NCBI RefSeq assembly: GCF_039523435.1
Contig: NZ_BAAAFH010000022.1
Location: 434,001-498,000 of the forward strand
Length of the DNA: 64,000 bases
Reading direction: 5' to 3'
Origin: Wandonia haliotis
GTDB taxonomy: Bacteria > Bacteroidota > Bacteroidia > Flavobacteriales_D > Crocinitomicaceae
In this document: positions 52,013 through 61,171 of the stretch, piece by piece
Layout: each line of letters opens with the position of its first letter
Numbering within the stretch: position 1 is the stretch's first letter
Position numbers and translations under genes: made by a program
The notes under the pieces: generated by a model
What the model saw: only the letters and a program-made list of their open reading frames with translations
The model's database searches: none
What the model was told of the DNA's origin: nothing

Positions 52013-55000
52013 TTATCCCACAACGAACTCAAGTCGCATCGACTCCAGTTTTTTCAGTAAATCTCCGCTAACGTCTACTTTCATTGTTTTGGACGGCATA
52101 TTTACTTCTATTCCTGTAGTCGGATCCTGAATGGAAAACTTCAACTGACATTTTCCTGAATGACCGGAAATCAATTCATGCATTTCCTGTACAAACAAAG
52201 GTGTCACATCGGAACTTGATAGTTTTATACTAAGTGAGCGCACCAGTTTATCCCGTAGCTCACCCAGTAATTCAATCGCGTTGATTTTAAATTCAAATTC
52301 ATCATTACGGTACATTTTATTCACTACCTTCCCTGTTAAATAAAGAAATGTTCCCTGTACCATAAAATGTTTGAAGCGAAGATAATCTTCTCCGAACAGG
52401 AATAATTTTGTACCTCCGGAGTAATCTTCAATACTGATCGTCCCAAAAGGATTTCCTTTTTTAGAGAATCGGTGTTCTACTTCTGTAACAATTCCGGCTA
52501 GTTTTAATTCCTTACCGACATATTCATTCACGTTTTCCAGATCCGTGATCTGCGCATTGCAAAAAGCTTCTAATTCAACTTTAAAATCGTCCAGAGGATG
52601 TCCTGAGATAAAAATCCCGACCACTTCTTTTTCTTTCGAAAGCTTGACAAGACTACTCCATTCCTCGACATTTGGAGCAATTGGTTCCGGCATATCCTCT
52701 GTTTCCGAATCCCCGAACATTGAAACCTGCGCCGACTCTTCACTTTGTTGAATATTTGCACCATATTTCATCACATCTTCCAGAAATAACCTTCCTGTTC
52801 CAGACATTGTAAAATACTGAGCCCTGTGAATGTCTTCAAACGAGTCAAATCCCCCTGCCAGAGCCAATCCTTCAAAAGCCTTTTTATTACAAACCTTCAG
52901 GTCAACACGAGACGCAAAATCGAAGATTGTTCTGTAAGGTCCGTTTTCCTCCCTGTTTTGTACAATAGACATAATCGGAGCACTTCCCACACCTTTGATT
53001 GCACCCATACCAAAACGAATCGCCCCTTCCTGGTTCACAACGAATTTGTACTGGGATTCATTCACATCCGGTCCCAAAACCGGAATTCCCGAACGACGAC
53101 ATTCTTCCATAAAGAAAGTAACTTTCGAAATATCATTCATATTATTCGAAAGAACGGAAGCCATATACTCTGCCGGGTAATTTGCTTTCAGATAAGCCGT
53201 TTGATAGGCGATCCATGCGTAACAGGTCGAGTGAGATTTGTTAAATGCGTAAGAAGCAAAAGCTTCCCAGTCTCTCCAGATCTTTTCCAGTTTATCTTCC
53301 GGGTGTCCGTTGCCTTTTGCCTGCTCAACGAATTTAGGTTTCATTTTTGCCAGAACGTCCGCCTGTTTTTTCCCCATTGCCTTACGCAGTACATCGGCCT
53401 CACCTTTCGTAAAGTTTGCCAGTTTCTGCGAAAGCAACATCACCTGCTCCTGATAGACTGTAATCCCATAGGTTTCTTCCAGATACTCTTTGCAGGCATC
53501 AAGATCGTACTCAATTTCTTCGTCTCCGTTCTTACGACGAATAAATGAGGGAATGTATTCAAGCGGCCCCGGTCTGTACAGGGCGTTCATAGCAATAAGG
53601 TCAGCAAAAACAGTAGGCTTCAGCTCTTTCATGTACTTCTGCATCCCGGGGGATTCGTACTGGAAAATCCCTACTGTTTCTCCTCTCTGGAAAAGCTCAT
53701 ACGTCTTCTCGTCGTCTATCGGAAAATGATCCGGATCCAACTCAATACCGTGTCGTAATTTGACGTTACGAACCGCATCTTTAATTAGTGTAAGTGTTTT
53801 TAGCCCGAGGAAGTCCATTTTTAGCAGCCCCGCCTCTTCAGCTACTGAGTTATCGAACTGTGTACACCACATGTCCGAATCCTTAGCCGTAGCTACCGGG
53901 ACGAAATTCGTAATATCATCCGGGGTTATAATCACTCCACAAGCGTGAATTCCGGTATTTCTGACTGATCCTTCCAGATTACGAGCCTGATTTACCACCT
54001 GGGCCATCAGGTCTTTTCCTTCCGCTATCTTTTTCAATTCATTGACTTTCTGAATGTCATCTGAATTGTTTTTCAGTTTATCAGCAAGAGCAGCATCGTC
54101 CAGTCCAAACAGTTTTGCCAGAGAAATATCAGGAACAAGCTTTGCCAATCTGTCTGCATCCGGCAAAGGCAAATCAAGTACACGCGCTGTATCACGAATG
54201 GATGACTTCGCTGCCATCGTACCGTACGTGATAATCTGCGCTACCTGGTTTGCCCCGTACTTATCAATTACCCAGTCAATTACTCTTCCCCGGCCTTCAT
54301 CATCAAAATCAATATCAATATCGGGCATCGATACACGTTCAGGATTTAGAAAACGCTCAAAAAGGAGATCGTACTGAATTGGATCAACATTTGTAATTCC
54401 AATACAATAAGCGACTGCAGAACCAGCCGCAGAACCACGTCCCGGTCCGACCGAGACCCCCATATCCCTCGCCGCCTGACAGAAATCCTGCACGATCAGG
54501 AAGTATCCAGGGTATCCCGTGTTTGCAATTGTATCCAACTCAAAGTCCAGTCGTTCCCGAATAGCATCGGTAACCTCTCCATACCGTTTCCTGGCTCCCT
54601 CGTAGGTCAGATAACGTAAATAGTTATTTTCCCCTCGTTTTCCTCCGTCTTTTTCATCCTCCGGGTCTTTAAATTCCTCAGGAAAATCAAAAGCCGGAAG
54701 TAATATTTCTCTGGCAAGTGCATAAGGTTCGCACTTCGCCAAAATTTCATTCGTATTTTCAATTGCCTCGGGAAGATCGATAAACAATTTCTTCATCTCC
54801 TCCGTTGACTTGAAATAATATTCTTCGTTATCCAGGCCGTAACGGAAGCCACGTCCGCGCCCTTTCGGCGTAGAGACCAATTCACCGTCCTTTACGCACA
54901 AAAGAATATCATGGGATTTCGCATCCTCTTTATTCAGATAGTACGTGTTATTGGTAGCAACAATTTTAACAGCATGCGTTTGAGAGAACTTCAACAACGT

Positions 55001-56380
55001 GGTATTAACACGGTCTTCATCTTCCTGCCCGTGGCGCATCAACTCAATATATAAATCTTCTCCGAAACGTTCTTTCCACCACACCAGTGCTTCCTCCGCC
55101 TGTTGCTCCCCCACGTTTAGAATAAGATTCGGTACTTCACCGGATAGATTTCCGGTAAGTACGATCAGGTCCTCTTTATACTTCTCAACGATTTCCCGGT
55201 CGATTCGAGGCACATAATAGAAACCTTCGGTATAGGCAATGGAAGCCATTTTTGCCAGGTTATGGTATCCATTTTTATTCTTTGCCAAAAAGACTACCGC
55301 ATACCCGTTGTCCTTGTTTCTTTTATCATTTCGGTCCTTACAAATATTTAATTCTGCACCGATGACAGGAATCAATTCTTTTTTATTGTAGGGTTCTCCC
55401 TTCTCTTCTGCCGCCTGACGCTCAGCCTTTATTTTCTTATTGTACCCTGAAACGTATTTTTCAAAGTGAAAAACAGCCATCATATTCCCCGAGTCCGTAA
55501 GAGCTACTCCGGGCATATTCAACTCAACTGCTTTATTTACAAGCGCCTTTACATCAATCGTCGATTGCAGGATAGAAAACTGTGAATGATTGTGCAGATG
55601 GACAAAATCCACGTCTGAAAGACGTTGTTTATTCTCATCTTTTTCCGCCGTAGATAATGAATCATCCTGTTGTGTCGCTTTTCGGATCTTATCACTTTCC
55701 GCTTTCAGGTTTAAGTGCTTAAGACCAACCCTTCCTATCGGTTGCGGATTAAACTCCTTGAAGTTCTCAATATACCTTTCCTCAACGTCAAGCTGCTCGA
55801 TCGAGAATTCACCTCTTCTCACCAGCTCAAGGAAACAACGTGTCGTTGCCTCAACGTCGGCAGTTGCGTTGTGAGCTTCTGCAAAAGGTTCTCCAAACAA
55901 ATAGCTGTGCAACTCCGTAAGTGTCGGCAACTTATATTTCCCCCCACGACCTCCGGGAATTTGACATAAATTCGCTGTATCTTCCGTACAGGTATCCAGC
56001 ACCTTCATTTCCAACATGGGAGAATCTACTCCATAGCGGTAAAACTCCGCACCCATGATATTCAGGTCAAACCCAATATTCTGCCCAACAACAAACTTCG
56101 CCTGTCCAAGTGCCCGATTAAAATCTTCCAGTACTTCCTGAATCGGAATCCCTTGCTGCTCGGCAAGTTCAGTTGAAATCCCATGTATTCGTTCTGCATC
56201 GAAGGGGATATCAAAGCCATCCGGTTTCACCAGATAATCCTTCGCCTCAACGAGGCGTCCCATATCATCATGAATCTGCCAGGCAATCTGCACACAACGG
56301 GGCCAGTTATCTGTATCAGTTACAGGTGCGTTCCAATCACGCGGCAAACCAGTTGTTTCAGTATCGAATATGATATACAT
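52013..56380 (-). CDS. dnaE: DNA polymerase III subunit alpha with N-terminal DnaQ-type exonuclease
   Basis: The 1455-residue replicative polymerase has an N-terminal DEDD exonuclease (1-190: DTETTG motif and HNATADVEAT). A PHP domain starts with VHLHNHSQFS near residue 261. The polymerase core follows, with GPGRGSAAGS and catalytic Asp residues in PDIDIDFD (687-691), then a helix-hairpin-helix/tail region with KQADVLAKMKP, and an OB fold (LAGIVTEVEHRFSKKGNPFG). Ordinary bacterial DnaE is about 1150-1160 residues; the extra length is the proofreading domain, a layout seen in many Flavobacteriia. It carries out chromosome replication. Confidence 0.97.
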   Translation of the reverse strand: MYIIFDTETTGLPRDWNAPVTDTDNWPRCVQIAWQIHDDMGRLVEAKDYLVKPDGFDIPFDAERIHGISTELAEQQGIPIQEVLEDFNRALGQAKFVVGQNIGFDLNIMGAEFYRYGVDSPMLEMKVLDTCTEDTANLCQIPGGRGGKYKLPTLTELHSYLFGEPFAEAHNATADVEATTRCFLELVRRGEFSIEQLDVEERYIENFKEFNPQPIGRVGLKHLNLKAESDKIRKATQQDDSLSTAEKDENKQRLSDVDFVHLHNHSQFSILQSTIDVKALVNKAVELNMPGVALTDSGNMMAVFHFEKYVSGYNKKIKAERQAAEEKGEPYNKKELIPVIGAELNICKDRNDKRNKDNGYAVVFLAKNKNGYHNLAKMASIAYTEGFYYVPRIDREIVEKYKEDLIVLTGNLSGEVPNLILNVGEQQAEEALVWWKERFGEDLYIELMRHGQEDEDRVNTTLLKFSQTHAVKIVATNNTYYLNKEDAKSHDILLCVKDGELVSTPKGRGRGFRYGLDNEEYYFKSTEEMKKLFIDLPEAIENTNEILAKCEPYALAREILLPAFDFPEEFKDPEDEKDGGKRGENNYLRYLTYEGARKRYGEVTDAIRERLDFELDTIANTGYPGYFLIVQDFCQAARDMGVSVGPGRGSAAGSAVAYCIGITNVDPIQYDLLFERFLNPERVSMPDIDIDFDDEGRGRVIDWVIDKYGANQVAQIITYGTMAAKSSIRDTARVLDLPLPDADRLAKLVPDISLAKLFGLDDAALADKLKNNSDDIQKVNELKKIAEGKDLMAQVVNQARNLEGSVRNTGIHACGVIITPDDITNFVPVATAKDSDMWCTQFDNSVAEEAGLLKMDFLGLKTLTLIKDAVRNVKLRHGIELDPDHFPIDDEKTYELFQRGETVGIFQYESPGMQKYMKELKPTVFADLIAMNALYRPGPLEYIPSFIRRKNGDEEIEYDLDACKEYLEETYGITVYQEQVMLLSQKLANFTKGEADVLRKAMGKKQADVLAKMKPKFVEQAKGNGHPEDKLEKIWRDWEAFASYAFNKSHSTCYAWIAYQTAYLKANYPAEYMASVLSNNMNDISKVTFFMEECRRSGIPVLGPDVNESQYKFVVNQEGAIRFGMGAIKGVGSAPIMSIVQNREENGPYRTIFDFASRVDLKVCNKKAFEGLALAGGFDSFEDIHRAQYFTMSGTGRLFLEDVMKYGANIQQSEESAQVSMFGDSETEDMPEPIAPNVEEWSSLVKLSKEKEVVGIFISGHPLDDFKVELEAFCNAQITDLENVNEYVGKELKLAGIVTEVEHRFSKKGNPFGTISIEDYSGGTKLFLFGEDYLRFKHFMVQGTFLYLTGKVVNKMYRNDEFEFKINAIELLGELRDKLVRSLSIKLSSSDVTPLFVQEMHELISGHSGKCQLKFSIQDPTTGIEVNMPSKTMKVDVSGDLLKKLESMRLEFVVG

Positions 56381-56400
56381 GGGCAGAAAAAATTTACCTT

Positions 56401-56408
56401 CAAATTTA
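56401..56408 (-). promoter_or_regulatory. -7 promoter element of dnaE
   Basis: TAAATTTG on the minus strand fits TAnnTTTG and lies 20 bp upstream of the dnaE ATG. No TTG at the canonical -33 spacing. Confidence 0.45.
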
Positions 56409-56487
56409 CAAAAAACGCCCGCTAAAAATCAGGTAACTTATCAATTGTTTTTCACAATTGGTAAAACAGAAGAAGAGCTAAATCGTA

Positions 56488-57579
56488 CTACTCTTTCACA
56501 AAACTCTTTATCACAATATGATCTCCTGTTGTAATTTTCACATAGTATACTCCGGACTCCCAGTCACTAAGATTTACCCCCTGTGTCGTATACGATTCTT
56601 CCAACAACACCTGCCCTGAAGCCGTATATATGGTTAAATGAGATTCACTATCAGCACCTTTAACAAATAGCTTATCGGCAACAGGGTTCGGATAGATTTG
56701 TAACGCCTCTACTTTTCCTTCTTCAACAGAAGCTACGAGGTCAGCTCTGTAATTATCTCTGTAACGTACTTCAGTTACCTGCTCCTGCCCGGCAATTTCA
56801 TTGGTTATAACTTCCAAAACTGCTCCTTTTTGACCATTCGTCCACCACTGATATTCATTTCTAACCGGCACAGGCAATGCAAACCATTGTCCGAATCCGC
56901 TTACCTCAAAGTAAACAGAATCCAATTCATGAATACGATTATGTACACGCAGAACATCAAAAGTTCCATACGGTGTCATCAGCTCTCCGTAACCATCCAC
57001 TTCACTTTCTCTCTGGCGATATTGTTTAATCTGCGCGGGGACTGCTATGGACATATCTATTGCTGTATATCCTCTTGAGTTAAATTGCTGTCCAAACTGC
57101 ATCGGAAACTGATAAGCTGTTTCGATTGTATCCGAACGACTCCCCAAACCATACCCTCCTGAAGATAGACTTAACCCAATTACATTGAGTTCTGAACTGG
57201 TTTTTCTATAAAACCGATAAAAATTTTCAATCGGAATTGATACAAATTGCCCCAGATCCTCAAAAGGGATTGCTGTTGCAGGTAAATAGTACGTCGCCCT
57301 GTAGGCAGGCATTACAAACGGTCCAAAATAAGCCTGTGTCAAATTGTCTGCATCATCAACAGAAAGATGATTTATCAACGTCTGAGAATCGGGATTAAGA
57401 TCACTAAAATTCCAGAAATAATCCTCCCCGGTGGCTGAATAATCAATCGTAAAATCAAGAGCATTCGAGTACCTGACTGTATCTCTTTCTCCGGGGAAAT
57501 CGGATGCATTTATTTCAATCTGAGCCTGAGAAGAAACTGCCGTTACATAAAAAGCAGCGAGAAGTAAATACCTGAACAT
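56488..57579 (-). CDS. Secreted protein with T9SS type A sorting domain
   Basis: From ATG 57579 (MFRYLLLAAFYVTAVSSQAQ, a signal peptide) the product is 363 residues. A beta-rich domain of about 260 residues has IDYSATGEDYFWNFSDL and PYGTFDVLRVHNRI. The last 80 residues have LQIYPNPVADKLFVKGA, SDWESGVYYVKI and end VIKSFVKE, a type A sorting domain. It is exported by T9SS and usually attached to lipopolysaccharide. It lies last in the ECF-sigma operon but also has its own promoter (57598-57625), which lies after the upstream ATG at 57609 and so favours 57579. Confidence 0.85.
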   Translation of the reverse strand: MFRYLLLAAFYVTAVSSQAQIEINASDFPGERDTVRYSNALDFTIDYSATGEDYFWNFSDLNPDSQTLINHLSVDDADNLTQAYFGPFVMPAYRATYYLPATAIPFEDLGQFVSIPIENFYRFYRKTSSELNVIGLSLSSGGYGLGSRSDTIETAYQFPMQFGQQFNSRGYTAIDMSIAVPAQIKQYRQRESEVDGYGELMTPYGTFDVLRVHNRIHELDSVYFEVSGFGQWFALPVPVRNEYQWWTNGQKGAVLEVITNEIAGQEQVTEVRYRDNYRADLVASVEEGKVEALQIYPNPVADKLFVKGADSESHLTIYTASGQVLLEESYTTQGVNLSDWESGVYYVKITTGDHIVIKSFVKE

Positions 57580-57597
57580 AATCTGTTTATTTATAGA

Positions 57598-57625
57598 CAA
57601 ATGTAACATTTTTTCTATTCCACAA
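57598..57625 (-). promoter_or_regulatory. Promoter of the T9SS cargo gene
   Basis: On the minus strand TTG (57625-57623) is followed after 17 bp by TACATTTG (57605-57598), an exact match to the Bacteroidota housekeeping promoter. It sits at the stop codon of the lipoprotein gene and would give a short leader for ATG 57579. Confidence 0.65.
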
Positions 57626-58673
57626 CCGGCATCGCAATAATCGATTCGATCACGGACTCTGTAATTCCTCCGTCACTTTCCCTTCTCAAATTTAAAGTCA
57701 TTGTCATTTTTAGCTTCAGAACCTGCTCTCCTGTTACCATATCTTTAAATAGTTCGTTTTCCAATACAGCTACCGCAGCTTCATTTTGTTCAACATCTAT
57801 TGTTGTGTACTTTTCTTCCCCCAAACGTATTTTCACATCTACTTTATAATCAAAGTATCGCACCAACTGACTTTCAATAAAGTATACATAATCCTCAATT
57901 GAGACTGCGTTTCCCTGCCCCACAAGTATTCTCCTTTCCCGAACAGCTCCGTCACTGAATGTAACTTTGGCTATAACCTCAACACTCCCATTCAGTACCT
58001 GGAATTGCTGGACGGCACCGGTAGTAAGAGCACTCTGCATTCCATAACTCCACTCCACCTGACTGATTTCCGTTGAATTTTCGGTTATCTGCAATGTAAC
58101 AATTTGGTTCTGGATCTCAGCCCCAAGTCTGAACCGGTAAGGTAATTCGTATCCGACTATCACCTCGTTTTTCAACTCATACGTAATACTTCCAGGAATA
58201 CTCAGTGAAAGATTGTATCTCCCGGGTTCATAAAACGCTACTTCCTGTCCCTCCGTGGTATCGTTTAACACCCAAACCCCGGTTCCTATTCCAGACGACT
58301 GAATAAGATTATCAACAGCAACACCTGCCAAAACTTCTCCTGAACTAAGATATGCACACCCAAATGCACCGCCTTGTGTCAATTCGTTATACGTGGCCTG
58401 TCTCAACAAATTACCTTCGAACAAGTCAACAATAAAACTGTTTTCCGAATTATGTAATTCTCCCCGGTACACTGGTACATTGTTCCAGTTCCACAGCAAT
58501 GAACTCATAATAAAGTTATCATCTCCTGCTCTGAATTCTATTTCCTTTCCGTCGATCATTCCTTTAGCATAAAACACAGGAGTCACCTGACTTTCCGGTA
58601 ATTTCGGAAACTCTTTCTGACAGGTTGCCAGAAGCAATGTCATCAGAATAAGGATATAACTATACGCTTTCAT
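57615..58673 (-). CDS. Lipoprotein of the ECF-sigma operon
   Basis: A 352-residue protein with lipobox LLLATC (Cys18). The rest is beta-rich with an early MIDGKEIEFRAGDDNFIMSS region and PKD/Ig-like stretches (RYNLSLSIPGSITYELKNEV). I do not recognise a named family. Its ATG overlaps the anti-sigma/barrel stop in a TAATG junction, so translation is coupled. It could be an outer-membrane partner of the barrel protein. Confidence 0.75.
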   Translation of the reverse strand: MKAYSYILILMTLLLATCQKEFPKLPESQVTPVFYAKGMIDGKEIEFRAGDDNFIMSSLLWNWNNVPVYRGELHNSENSFIVDLFEGNLLRQATYNELTQGGAFGCAYLSSGEVLAGVAVDNLIQSSGIGTGVWVLNDTTEGQEVAFYEPGRYNLSLSIPGSITYELKNEVIVGYELPYRFRLGAEIQNQIVTLQITENSTEISQVEWSYGMQSALTTGAVQQFQVLNGSVEVIAKVTFSDGAVRERRILVGQGNAVSIEDYVYFIESQLVRYFDYKVDVKIRLGEEKYTTIDVEQNEAAVAVLENELFKDMVTGEQVLKLKMTMTLNLRRESDGGITESVIESIIAMPVVE

Positions 58674-59926
58674 TAATTCAACAAATAACTAAATTTAATC
58701 GCTCCAGTCCACATTTGCAGCTTTGTCCCTCCCTGTATTTCAGGAAGCTGACCTCTCTTTGTCAGGTCTACAGTACACTTCACGCCTATCTTCCACCTTG
58801 TAGCAATTCTATAACCATATTCTACAGAACCTACCATCCAACTATCTCTAAGGCTATTTGAATACCCCCACTCATTTGTCCCGTTAACGGACTTATCCCA
58901 GGCTGTTACTCTTCCGTTTGCATTCAGTAAAAAGTTAATTCCAACACCTGCATGAAAGCTATGTTTTCTTCCTGAATATCCTATCATAAGAGGTAATTCA
59001 GCGGTAAGCAAACTGTTATATTTTACTTCATTTATGGCTATAACAGACTCCAGCCCGTAAATAATTCGTTCCTCTCTGTAATCATACCCTTTGATTGACG
59101 AAAGCCCAAATGACAATCCTGTTTTGAAAGAGAATTTTCTGTACTCCATTGTAAAATCCAGACCAAGCGAACCATTCATTCCTCTCCCCTGTCCGGATCC
59201 TCCCTGAAAGTTAGTTCCGTATCCCAAAGTTCCTGTTAGCGCAACTCCTGTTATCCACTGGTGTTTGACAGGTGTTGAAGCAACACTAACCGGATCAGAG
59301 GCTTCTTTGCTGTCTCCTCCTATTTTTCGAACAGGTAATACATCAACACTATAATTACTCATCTCATCCGGGGTAACATGACCTTCTGTTTCCTTCCTTC
59401 CCTGCACTCCATACACATCTGAATCCGTCTCTCTGACACTTTGGGATTGTTTAACTTCAGCTTCCTGTTGTTGATCATCTATCCAATCACTCTTGTTTGC
59501 GTATCTCCCGCTTTGTTCCTTATCCGGACTATCTTTATGATCTGCCCCATCTGAACTAACTCCTTCAGAAATCACTATTTCTGTACTTACCTCTTTCTTC
59601 TCCGCTTGTACCTGAAGTTGTTTTTCTTTTACTCTTTCATTTTCGACAACTGCAGTATTTTCCTGATTTGTAATTTGATGATTCTCTTCAGTAAGCGTAA
59701 TCTGATTGTTTTTAACTTTACTAAATGGCGAGTACCAGATTACAGCCCCTGCTACAGTCAATACTGCTGCGGCACCCGCAAACCACCACCAGATAAATCT
59801 CTTTTTCTTTGGCTCTCCATCCAGCATCGCTTCCATCTCATCCCAATAGGACTCCTTGAAATCGAACTGCATCGCATTTATTTCATTGCGAGCCAACTCA
59901 TCAATATGGTCATCATTATCTTTCAT
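58673..59926 (-). CDS. Anti-sigma-like membrane protein fused to an outer-membrane beta-barrel
   Basis: The 417-residue protein begins with a cytoplasmic acidic helix region (1-42: DELARNEINAMQFDFKESYWDEMEAML). One transmembrane helix follows (WWWFAGAAAVLTVAGAVIWY, about 46-66). A low-complexity Gln/Glu/Lys-rich periplasmic linker (about 70-215) leads to a C-terminal barrel-like domain (about 220-417) with alternating strands such as FSFKTGLSFGLSSIKGYDY and WMVGSVEYGYRIATRW, ending in WTGAIKFSYLLN. It is coupled to the ECF sigma gene by a TAATG overlap, so the N-terminus is probably an anti-sigma domain. A single protein may span both membranes. Confidence 0.75.
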   Translation of the reverse strand: MKDNDDHIDELARNEINAMQFDFKESYWDEMEAMLDGEPKKKRFIWWWFAGAAAVLTVAGAVIWYSPFSKVKNNQITLTEENHQITNQENTAVVENERVKEKQLQVQAEKKEVSTEIVISEGVSSDGADHKDSPDKEQSGRYANKSDWIDDQQQEAEVKQSQSVRETDSDVYGVQGRKETEGHVTPDEMSNYSVDVLPVRKIGGDSKEASDPVSVASTPVKHQWITGVALTGTLGYGTNFQGGSGQGRGMNGSLGLDFTMEYRKFSFKTGLSFGLSSIKGYDYREERIIYGLESVIAINEVKYNSLLTAELPLMIGYSGRKHSFHAGVGINFLLNANGRVTAWDKSVNGTNEWGYSNSLRDSWMVGSVEYGYRIATRWKIGVKCTVDLTKRGQLPEIQGGTKLQMWTGAIKFSYLLN

Positions 59927-60507
59927 TAAATCACCATTTTATTCAATTTCTCTTCTATTCCTTCTATTTTCTCTAACATCTCCCGCAACATTTTTCTACC
60001 AACAGATAAATGCCATTTTGATGTCCCGTCACTCATCCCCATCTGTTCGGCAATTTCCTTGTGACTATACCCTTCAATTACATAAAGGACAAACACTTGC
60101 CTGGTTTGATCAGGTAAACGAGCTACCATTTTTTTGATATCCATTTCTTCCAGAGATTCTAAGCCCGCATTGGAAGAGGACGTTTCTCTCGATTCCAAAT
60201 CCCTGTCGTTTTCGTATTTATCTACTTTCTCATTATAATTCCTGTTCTTTCTATATTCGTCAATTATAGTATTCACTACAATTCTTCTCGACCAGGAGAA
60301 AAATACTTTTGGATTTCCATCTATCGATTTTATATTCTTGTTTATTTTAAGAAAAGCCAGGTTAAGAACGGAACGAGCATCTTCTTCATTTCCATAATAA
60401 CTGTAACACACAGACATATGCATACGAAAACAAATCTCGTAAAGTGACTTTTGCGCCCTTCTGTCTGATTTCTCGCAACCTTCTAATATTTCAGGTGTTA
60501 CCTGCAT
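59926..60507 (-). CDS. ECF-family RNA polymerase sigma factor
   Basis: I use ATG 60507 (MQVTPEILEGCEKSDRRAQKSLYE), the usual Bacteroidota ECF start; an upstream ATG at 60531 is possible. Region 2 includes YYGNEEDARSVLNLAFLKINKN and a core-binding RIVVNTIIDEYRK. Region 4 has VFVLYVIEGYSHKEIAEQMGMSDGTSKWHLSVGRKML, a standard HTH. It directs RNA polymerase to an envelope-related regulon and is probably held inactive by the next gene's product. The linker (KVDKYENDRDLESRETSSS) is longer than average. Confidence 0.93.
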   Translation of the reverse strand: MQVTPEILEGCEKSDRRAQKSLYEICFRMHMSVCYSYYGNEEDARSVLNLAFLKINKNIKSIDGNPKVFFSWSRRIVVNTIIDEYRKNRNYNEKVDKYENDRDLESRETSSSNAGLESLEEMDIKKMVARLPDQTRQVFVLYVIEGYSHKEIAEQMGMSDGTSKWHLSVGRKMLREMLEKIEGIEEKLNKMVI

Positions 60508-60632
60508 GTATATTCCGGAAACAATCCGCATTCTATTTATTGCAATTTAACCATTTTTTCAAACCTTTTCTCCTACTCTCTTCTTAGAGGAACGAAAATG
60601 CACGAAAAACGGTTGGTATAATTCCTGTTTTT

Positions 60633-60662
60633 TTGATTTTTTAAAGAAATTTCGTAACTTGT
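60633..60662 (+). promoter_or_regulatory. Weak promoter of sixA
   Basis: TTG (60633-60635), 19 bp, then TAACTTGT (60655-60662), close to the TAnnTTTG -7 element. It would give a leader of about 15-20 nt. Confidence 0.4.
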
Positions 60663-60685
60663 GAGTACCACAAACACAAAACACT

Positions 60686-61171
60686 ATGTTAACACTTCAA
60701 ATTCTCCGACATGCCAATGCGGAACGAAATTCGGCATCCGGAAGGGACTTCGACAGGGATTTAAGTCCCGAAGGCTTTTTTCAAAGACATGCTATCAACA
60801 CACATTTCAAGGAGTTAACTCATTTTCCCGAACAAATTTTTGTATCATCAGCAAAACGAACCGTTGCCACTTATGAGGGTATCCGGGAATTCATGAAGAC
60901 AACAGCCGTCTATTCAGACGACTTGTATCTTGCTTCTTTAGACAATCTTATTGATTTCATGGAGGATAAAGCTTCTGAAAAATCGGTTCTTCTTGTCGGA
61001 CATAATGACGGAATATCCGAACTCGTATCTTATCTCACCGGAGATTATCTTTCTTTGTCAACTGGAGGTTATATTGAAATGGAACTGCACATTGACCAGT
61101 GGAACATGCTTACATCCGGATGCGCTTCTGTCGTTCATCATTTTGAACCATCGGTTGCATCTTCCTTCTGA
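60686..61171 (+). CDS. sixA: SixA-type histidine phosphatase
   Basis: The 161-residue protein is a small histidine-phosphatase-superfamily member: the catalytic RHANAE near residue 7, and the second His in LLVGHNDGISELV. SixA removes phosphate from phosphohistidine (for example on HPt domains or PTS proteins). It may act on phosphorelay proteins such as the hybrid kinase's HPt domain encoded 16 kb away, which is conjecture. The 3' end overlaps the convergent rhomboid gene by 34 bp. Confidence 0.85.
   Translation: MLTLQILRHANAERNSASGRDFDRDLSPEGFFQRHAINTHFKELTHFPEQIFVSSAKRTVATYEGIREFMKTTAVYSDDLYLASLDNLIDFMEDKASEKSVLLVGHNDGISELVSYLTGDYLSLSTGGYIEMELHIDQWNMLTSGCASVVHHFEPSVASSF

Noticed and set aside
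52826..53548. A 240-codon ORF antisense to dnaE
   Set aside because: It mirrors conserved polymerase coding sequence, has no recognisable domain and no ribosome binding site; long antisense frames are expected opposite GC-richer genes.
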